A stretch of DNA of 64,000 bases from Paramacrobiotus metropolitanus. Taxonomy: Eukaryota > Tardigrada > Eutardigrada > Parachela > Macrobiotidae. The notes under the pieces are model-generated. The model had not been told where the DNA came from. It ran no database searches and saw nothing but the letters and a program-made list of their open reading frames with translations. A program made the position numbers and the translations under genes. Within the stretch, counting starts at the first letter, position 1. Every line of letters starts with the position of its first letter. The stretch is taken from contig NW_026570241.1 in NCBI RefSeq assembly GCF_019649055.1, positions 1,316,501-1,380,500 on the forward strand, in the 5' to 3' direction. Shown here piece by piece: positions 57,525 through 64,000 of the stretch.

Positions 57525-58701
57525 TTAACCTATCACCTTGCCGTCCTGATACGTCACTTTCATGAATTTAAATGTTCTAACATTATTTCCAAATTCAGCG
57601 CAGTGAAGCGCTGACAGCGATTTCTCGCACAGTTCCAAGAATACATCCAGCGCCTCTTGTCCACAGGTCTCCAACACAGTTCTACCCTGTTTGCCATTGG
57701 CATATGCCAGCACGCTCTGTAAAAACCTGCAATACAACCCTCCTCTGTTCAGAGTTCGGCTCATATTCAGTATTGCGAATTGTGATAGAAAATTAAAACC
57801 GCTTCGCATGTACAATATAGTGCTCACTGGATAACAGTGCGCTGCGGTGCACGTCCGGGCAGCTGTGAACTTGTGCTGATGTGTACAACAATAGTCTATA
57901 AAACAATATAATTTGCGATGCCTCCCCAGTTGGTGTGTTTACCGGCAAAGAAACGGTCTGTTGACCAAAAACACGAAGGGAGAGCTGCACTGTTGGCAGG
58001 ATTCAGTGACAGATTTTATATCGGAGATCCACTTGTCTACTGGTAGCTCCCATTCTTCTCTTGGGCGCATTCCTGAGAACATCACTGGCTGTGCTTTCCG
58101 TACGCACGGTGTAATCGCCCTGATGTATTTGGAAAGGTCACCGGTTTCACATAAGGTAGCTATCGCCAGAAGGACGTCCGGAGTGTGCCCAAGATTTCTG
58201 TCTACAGTACCAGTCGGGCAGGGCTGAGAAAAATCCATACCCAGCTGTCCCGTTGCTGGGATGAAAACGAAATTTTACAAATTTCCTGCTAATATCGTTC
58301 ATTTAGAATAGTCCGTTTTTCGAACTATTCTAAGTGAACGATAATAGCAGGAAATTTGTAAAATTTCATTTTCATCCCAGTAATTTGTATTGCCTTTTAT
58401 GGGGAACGTCCAGACACAGAAGATCATATTGTGTGAGTTGGTTTTACAGCAGTTGTAGTCCACTTACGAACAGAAATCGTTGATAAGAGGTGCCACATCA
58501 GTGGTGTTGTCCGGCTCGCACATGAACGCATGCAGCAGGCGTTGTTTCATCGAAGGACACGAGAGGCCCTGGACTATTCGAACTGAAGGTCGCTGTATAA
58601 TTTTCGGCCAGTACATTACAGTCGGGATTGTCGGCAGTAACTAAGTGAAAAATCACGACCAGCAGAAATGCTCTCAGAAACTTAGAGCTTGTCAGAAGCA
58701 T
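57525..58701 (-). pseudogene. Secreted cysteine-rich family, copy S4, deleted and interrupted
   Basis: Exons: 58468-58701, about 57943-58255, 57525-57726. Exon 1 starts MLLTSSKFLRAFLLVV and keeps DNPDCNVLAENYTA. A deletion of the ALDTL...YSMV region then shifts the frame, ending at a TGA; LLHAFMCEPDNTTD and NDFC are readable only in another frame. Exon 1 is 234 bases against 254 in intact copies. The 5' edge of exon 2 is replaced by a 125-base hairpin insertion (58256-58380), although exon 2 itself remains open (FSQPCP, ATLCETGDLSKYIRAITPC, SVTESCQQC, FLVNRPFLC). Exon 3 is open: CGQEALDVFLELCEKSLSAL, HCAEFGNNVRT, VTYQDGKVIG. Confidence 0.78.
58256..58380. mobile_element. 125-base hairpin element (foldback/MITE-like) inserted in S4
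   Basis: Arms of about 57 bases, starting CTGGGATGAAAA and ending TTTTCATCCCAG, are complementary with only three mismatches around a ~10-base centre (CCGTTTTTCG). It lies exactly at the intron 1/exon 2 boundary of S4, where S1 and S3 have AATGGTTCGCTCG. Its right end supplies a CCCAG that could act as a splice acceptor. No target-site duplication is obvious. Confidence 0.85.
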
Positions 58702-60556
58702 GGTTACTGACTGTGGAATATACTAATACTTTGCTGTTGTAAATGGGAAGCGTACCCTGATAATAATTATATGCTTCCTGTTTCAAACTACAAGCAGAAA
58801 TCTTGTGTTCACTTTAATTTAAACTTTCGTTTACAGAAGATTTTTGCAGTTTAGAAGCCATCAAAATAAAGTTTAGATGTTTCACGATTAACTATCGCAA
58901 ATTAACATCGAGGACAACAAAGTAAAGTCCAGCAAACGCAGAGCAAAGGCCGTTCATCGTGAATCGCAACTGGAAAAGGCCCTTAACAGCTACAAACGGT
59001 GTTCAGTTGTTAACCGTTGCGGTAAAACGAAAGAAATTCAGAGTAATACTGTAGCTGCATAACAACATTGTAGCAATAATAACAATCCACATTCTGCTTT
59101 GCAGAGAACTGAGAAAAGTCTTTGCGTGTAATTGGGGACGTCAACGATAGATTATCGAGATTTCATTAATGAATTCGAATGCATTTTCCTAACGCTTGAA
59201 GTATTTTCGGCGTGTGTACAATAGCGATTTCAGAAATAACAGCAGGCGCGAATTTTCCGGCTGCGATAAAAGGTATAAGAACTACTAGAGTACGAGTACA
59301 TTGCACAATCGTCTCAGTACGCTTTTATGTGCCCAGAACGGCAAAATCGTAAGTATTCTTAAATTACGGTAAATTACCTCATAACAACAAAACGGACAAA
59401 TGCCTAAAAAAGCTTCAGACTGCATCGGTCATTGCGATGTACACTTTGTGTGCATCACACCTTCCGGATGGTTGCGGTTAAGTACCAAAATTTTCTTTAC
59501 CGGTAAAATGTCCTAAAATATAGGCAATTCGAAGTAAATACCTGCTCTATCTTTAATGTTAAGTATCTAACTTGCAGGTTAATTTAGTGTGCGCTGGCTT
59601 ATGCTAAATTTGATCCTAGCTAATTGAAGCTATCGCGATAAATGATCCTCCGTTCCTTTATCATACGTCTGCTCCCACACCGTTTCAAGGTTTCACCTTA
59701 ACTATTGTGCGCTAGCTTATAAAAAGCGTGTAAAATTATATACAGAGCAAGAACGGTTTTTGTTTCGCAATATTTTTTCTCGAAGCCCAAAAGTTTCTAA
59801 CCCGAAATCCGCTGATTAGATGATTCATAATTAATTAACTGAGCGAAATAAAGGCGTTTCCGAAAAAAACCCGCTGCCTAAGGACATGTACAGCGTTATG
59901 TTATAGAATAGATGTATTCTACAGCTCGGCATATACTAATACAGTACAAAACTCCTTGCGGAAACTGAGAGCACTCGGAAATGCAATTCAGTTTGAGAAA
60001 ATCCTTCCTTTTGGCTTTTTCCTTTTATGTGATCTACAGTATGCGTTTCCGTGCAGTAGTTGACTAACAAACGAATACTTGTACCTACGAAATACTATAC
60101 GAGCATTGCAGTACCTGTGCTTCATATACTCTTCCCTGATTATCCAAGCAACTCGACTTTTATTTGGAGCGTCCTTGTTTGTCACCGCCTGTTTATTACG
60201 CTCACCTGCGTTTTACGCTTAATAATTTATTGTCGTTACAATACTAGCTACACTAGTTTTGATAAAACCAATACTAGTTTTCGCAGAACTGTTACGACTT
60301 TGCAAAGTGTGATATTAATGACGTCTCAGATATTACATTAAGATGAGTAATGCGATACCCAAATGGGTAGAAGGTAAACGTTTTTGTACACCCTTGAGGA
60401 ACATTACACTGCAACGCATTTACTTAGCTGGTGATTATAAACACGTTTAATTCTTAGTTATACAACGACAGACGCGGGAAAGCAGTTTTCTCAGGAAGAG
60501 TAACACATTATAAAAGCCGCTTTCGGCAAGATTCTTCAGAACTCACACGTCTAGAG
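58702..60556. other. 5' flank of S4 and spacer
   Basis: Bases 58705-58955 retain parts of the family 5' flank (ATCGAGGACAACAAAGTAAA). The remaining ~1.5 kb holds no supported gene. Confidence 0.45.
60509..60516 (+). promoter_or_regulatory. TATA box (TATAAAAG)
   Basis: Consensus TATAAAAG about 48 bases before ATG 60557, with TTCAGA-type sequence about 20-25 bases downstream that could be an initiator. Confidence 0.5.
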
Positions 60557-60700
60557 ATGCTGCAAAAGTTTGCGGCTGTCTTCACCTTTGCGGTAGGATT
60601 TCATGCAGTCACGTGCTTCCTTGCGCGCGTACACCTGGAAGTCAGAGGCCTAATAACTGCAGATTTTAACTGCCTAATAACATCCGCTCTCTTATAATAA
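60557..60700 (+). CDS. Small ORF encoding a signal-peptide-like N-terminus
   Basis: Forty-seven codons: MLQKFAAVFTFAVGFHAVTC then FLARVHLEVRG. A basic residue, a hydrophobic core of about 14 residues and AVTC fit a secretory signal. A TATA box stands directly upstream. It may be a short peptide or the first exon of a secreted protein, with a possible donor in GAAGTCAGA. A G-rich mobile element begins 12 bases after the stop and may have displaced downstream exons. No homolog recognised. Confidence 0.35.
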
Positions 60701-60711
60701 ATGTAATAAGA

Positions 60712-61182
60712 TACCGTAATTATCGAATTTGCACCCCTGGGGTGCAAATAGTTTGAAGGTCCTGGAGGTGGGGACCTTATTTCGGGGAGGGGGCGTTATT
60801 TCGGGGGGTGGTACTATTTTTCAAACAGTATGTTTCGGAGGGGGCCGTTATTTTTCAAACAACTGCGCATCCTGTTCTATTGAAACCGAACGCAGTAGAT
60901 ATCGATGTTTGCAGTTTCACAACCTTGCGAACAGCATTCTGGAGCCAGGAGCATAGCACCACATTATTTTTGTGAACGTTTATTGTTTATTCATTAAATC
61001 ATAGCAATTATTACGAAGCAGTTTGCGGTATATCTATCATTTTGTGGCGCTTAACATTTAATAACGCCCCTGGGCGGTAAATTCGGTGGGAGGCGCTATT
61101 TTTCAAACGAGTTGTGGGAGGGGGGCTTATTACGGAGGGGGGCCTTATTATGGGGGGAGGTGCAATTTCGATAATTACGGTA
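60712..61182. mobile_element. G-rich MITE-like element with 24-bp terminal inverted repeats
   Basis: The left end TACCGTAATTATCGAATTTG (60712 on) and the reverse complement of the right end (61159-61182) match at 23 of 24 bases. If the outer TA is taken as target-site duplication, the repeats start CCGTAATTATCGAA, as in TA-inserting Tc1/mariner-type non-autonomous elements. The interior has at least six runs of five or more G, all on the plus strand, interleaved with TTATTTCGG and TATTTTTCAAAC units. A perfect palindrome (11-bp arms ATTTGCACCCC, one-base centre) lies at 60727-60749. No transposase frame. Confidence 0.75.
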
Positions 61183-61511
61183 TGCACAATAATAATCTGA
61201 TGGCATTTTCCGTGAAGAATTACCAGACTGCGCTGGGAGGACGAGAAACCTAATGACATGCAGAGAGTTTACTGCGCCGCACACCAAATATTATTAATGA
61301 GGGGTTTTAACCGGACAGCAGCATACCTAAACGTTATACACTGCGAAAAGATTACGAGTATTACACAGCTGCATTAGCTTTGCTTGTAAACAAATAGCGA
61401 GTCACCCCTAACTTTTAAAGATATATTCATATGCTGTTTCTTTAAGCGATCGATGAACATTTGTTAAAAAAATTGGTTAAATTACTTCTGCAATTCAAAT
61501 TACTCTTTTGC
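61183..61511. other. 5' flank of the receptor gene
   Basis: No feature recognised. The receptor frame is open back to 61461, but the first ATG is at 61512. Confidence 0.35.
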
Positions 61512-62615
61512 ATGGGCTGGAAGAAACCCATGCAGCTGTACGAAGTAATCCGGAATGCTTCCAATTTTTCCATGCCAGATAAAAAAACCGTGTCAGCGGT
61601 GGAGCTGACAATCTGGATCGCGGTTCAGTGCGGCATCGGCGCAGTTGGTGCGATCTTAATCGTCCTACTGTTTATTGTAATACTGCGACTGCGGACATTA
61701 CGCACCGATTCCGGACTGTTAATCGCACATTCCCTGTTGATCGATTTCATATTCTGCACAATGGTCAACCCTGCCAGCAACGTACCCATATTCTTTACAC
61801 ATATGCACATTCCACTGCTCCGGAATGATTGTGTATACCGTGGTTCATTTCATTTACTGGTTATCTATGCTGGCAACTGGAACGCGGTCATACTGGGTTT
61901 CAACCGCTTAATCGCCATCATGCTACCGCACTTTTATACCCGTACAACATCCCTTCGGTTCTGTCTATGCCTAATCTTGTGTACGTGGATTATTGCGTTC
62001 CTGTGCAATATTCCCAATTTCAACGTTATTGAGAAAGTGGAATACGGTACGCTGCCGTCTGGCGCTTGTGGCTGGGTGCGCAGTGATGGCGTGACCTTTA
62101 CCGTTATCGGGGTATTTGCTACGTATCTGCCCATGGCCTTGTTGGGGGTGATGTACACTGGTTTATTTCTGCACTCGCATTTCGCGTGGATCGGAAAAAA
62201 TCCCGGCAGTGCGCGGCAGCGGGCTATCTTGACACGGCGATTATCCATTGCGAAGGCGTTGTTTTTCTCCTTTGCCTGGTACTTTATGTGTACGCTACCA
62301 CCGCCGATCTTGACCATATTCTACGCTGGCTGGTGGCGGAGTGAAGTGCGCCTACTGTTGTACACGCGAACCGCGCTGGTGCTGGGATATGCGGCGAGTC
62401 CGGTGCGCTACGTAACTGTAACGCGTTTCAGTTACAAAAAAGTCTTAGCGCAACATACGTTTTCTTTATATTGGTTTGGTTGATTGCCTAATTTCATTCA
62501 TGCCTTTTTACTGGTGATCAAATCTGGTTGTTAAAGAACCGCTTATTATTTGTAGGTGTTTTTCTTCGCCGTGAACGCTGATTACCGAAAGACGCTGAGA
62601 AACTTATTTGTCTGA
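61512..62615 (+). CDS. Rhodopsin-like G-protein-coupled receptor, 319 aa, two exons
   Basis: Seven-helix membrane receptor. Exons 61512-62411 and 62556-62615 join in phase 0 inside TM7 (SPVRY|VFFFAVNADYRKTLRNLF), restoring a typical helix-8 end. Without the splice, the frame runs to 62483 with an atypical tail. Helices: TM1 WIAVQCGIGAVGAILIVLLF; TM2 GLLIAHSLLIDFIFC; TM3 DCVYRGSFHLLVIYAGNWNA ending FNRLIAI, where DRY is NRL; TM4 FCLCLILCTWIIAFLCNI; a Cys in loop 2 (GACGW) to pair with the TM3 Cys; TM5 VIGVFATYLPMALLGVMYTG; TM6 ALFFSFAWYFMCTLPPPILT; TM7 RTALVLGYAASPVRY, with SPxxY for NPxxY. N-glycosylation candidates NAS and NFS precede TM1. Ligand unknown. Alternative start at 61530. Confidence 0.85.
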
Positions 62616-63178
62616 ACTGAATTAGGGTCAAAGGCACAAAGGGCTTCATATTGTGCAGTTATTAATGTTATTTGCTTGGTCCTTGACCCCTAGTTAATTC
62701 TGATAAATTATTTCTCTTGTTGGCTTTTTCAGAAAGGTTGCATTATTTCTCGGAGAGAAGAATATAATTACTCTTACATAATCTTGCTTGTAAAGCATGA
62801 GCGTGTAACTATCTGACTTGCGAAGTCGAAACGATATTCATCTGCAATGTAATGTGAGTTCGTATTGAATCTTTAATCGCAAGCGCGAATGAAATTGTAC
62901 CTTAATTATCGTCCTGATTGGTGCCGCACGGCAGAAATTAAATCAGTATATTATTATACATAATCTATCATCCAGGGTCTGTGATACTACGGTCTTGCTG
63001 AGACAAAAAATATTGCAGAATTATGAAGAAATTTGAGATTCATACTACGAACATGGGTTAACTGTAATTACGCATGCGTCCGCCAGACGCCAGAGCATTT
63101 AAACCACTCGAATTTCAAGGAATTAGTGAGTCTTGACTCGTTCCACAGCAAGTCCGGCGGTCTTAAAAAATTATCCGA
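62616..63178. other. Spacer after the receptor gene
   Basis: AT-rich, nothing recognisable. Confidence 0.35.
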
Positions 63179-63370
63179 TTACAGGACGGCAGTGATGCTA
63201 CGTGGGAGGAGATTCTGCTTATGTCCAAGGCTCATTAGTCCGACGACCATGCCGTACTGCGAATTTAAAATGTCCAGAGCGGCAGTATACGTGCCGGCCT
63301 GTTCATTAAACTCGTGGTTGCTGGCTGTAAGTATAAAGCTGGAAGGTATTCACCATCAGAAGAAAAGATT
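63179..63370 (-). pseudogene. Relic of exon 1 of the secreted cysteine-rich family, copy S5
   Basis: The minus strand reads SFILTASN ... TYTAALDILNSQYGMVVGL ... GHKQNLLPRSI before a TAA, aligning with the family's exon 1 (FITADN, NYTAALD...YSMVLGL, TKQSLLHAFL). The cysteine of TCP and the LC motif are gone. No exons 2 or 3 were found downstream. Confidence 0.7.
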
Positions 63371-64000
63371 TCAAAAAATTCGGAGTTCGGTACAAGAATG
63401 ATTGCTAATTGCACACTATGCCTTGACTTCGTAAACTGGACGCAGAAAAGGAGAATGTGTCATACATTTAATGCTGCAAAAAGGAATCTCTTGTAGTAAT
63501 TTTCTTCGGCAAATTTTCATGCAGTACGCAACCATTAACACTGAAGAGAAACTGCGTAATATCCTGTTTGCGAAACTCAAGAATCGGCTCTTGCTTGCAG
63601 TAATCGCGACTAGAAACCAGCATTAGCCGCAGCTTGCAAGCATTGTTCTAACATCGATGTAACACCAGAAAAGTCACTTCCCGTCCTCACCGTATATGAG
63701 TATTTCTTTCATTTTTCTCAACTGAATGTATGCAATCGCTGACTAACAAACGGTTGCTTACAAATATTGTACGCACTTTGTGATATCTACTCGTGTTTCT
63801 GGTTATTCAGACAACTCGGATAGAAGTAACCTGAACGCTGTAAATAGCCTGTTATTTGCCAACACCCGATTACCACACCTATTTGCTTTTTACGGATGAA
63901 CAATTTATTACGGTAACAACACAACCAATGGTTGTTTTCGGCATAGGTTTTGTAAAGCGCGGTTTGCATCACGTGACAAGTGATATATCGGCATAAATAC
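63371..64000. other. Window end, no gene seen
   Basis: Only weak open frames without start, splice or motif support. Confidence 0.35.

Noticed and set aside
62412-62483. Reading the receptor through to a stop at 62483
   Set aside because: The GTAACT donor at 62412 and acceptor before 62556 give a typical helix-8 end in phase; the read-through tail is atypical.

Overview
This window is animal nuclear DNA. Coding sequence is broken into short exons by GT-AG introns, many of them 50-90 bases long, and the gene content is metazoan: a clip-domain serine protease, an SR splicing factor with an SRSF1-type second RRM, a BTB-PHR protein and a rhodopsin-like receptor. Compact introns and tandem arrays of small secreted proteins fit an ecdysozoan invertebrate. 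A tardigrade is my best guess from style, but nothing here proves it. No rRNA, credible tRNA, CRISPR array or bacterial operon was seen.

Left accessory region (1-26.9 kb). The window opens inside the 3' end of a DIS3L2-like 3'-5' exoribonuclease. Decayed exons of a protease-type locus (1.2-1.8 kb) and a broken protein kinase-kelch fusion gene (2.3-4.3 kb) follow. A second, apparently complete DIS3L2-like gene occupies 7.7-12.8 kb. Downstream on the minus strand is a protease cluster: one intact clip-domain trypsin-like gene (13.2-16.0 kb), one relic (16.5-16.8 kb), an isolated unknown exon (17.2-17.4 kb) and one copy with a one-base frameshift (17.6-19.6 kb). The order 'DIS3L2 3' end, then protease-type sequence' occurs twice, so a segmental duplication built this part. 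A small unknown two-exon gene lies at 21.2-22.2 kb and the first member (S1) of a secreted cysteine-rich family at 23.6-24.8 kb.

Central housekeeping block (27.8-49.3 kb). Five well-formed genes with GC-rich exons in AT-rich introns: a cystathionine gamma-lyase-like PLP enzyme, an SRSF1-like splicing factor, an unrecognised nuclear-looking protein on the minus strand, the exosome cap subunit RRP40/EXOSC3, and a BTBD1/2/3/6-type BTB-BACK-PHR protein. Exon phases in the four plus-strand models add up to whole codons throughout.

Right accessory region (50-64 kb). Three more members (S2, S3, S4) and one relic (S5) of the cysteine-rich secreted family lie here, all on the minus strand. Among them are a retrotransposon C-terminal relic, a 125-base hairpin insertion beside exon 2 of S4, a 470-base G-rich element with 24-base terminal inverted repeats and TA ends, and a two-exon rhodopsin-like receptor.

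The most interesting undescribed item is the secreted family: three exons, about 12 cysteines, with two intact copies, two broken copies and one relic in this window, several sharing flanking sequence. I recognise no named domain in it. The kinase-kelch fusion with an in-frame TGA is second. All gene models were built by eye from splice signals, reading phase and remembered family signatures; no alignment or transcript data were available.
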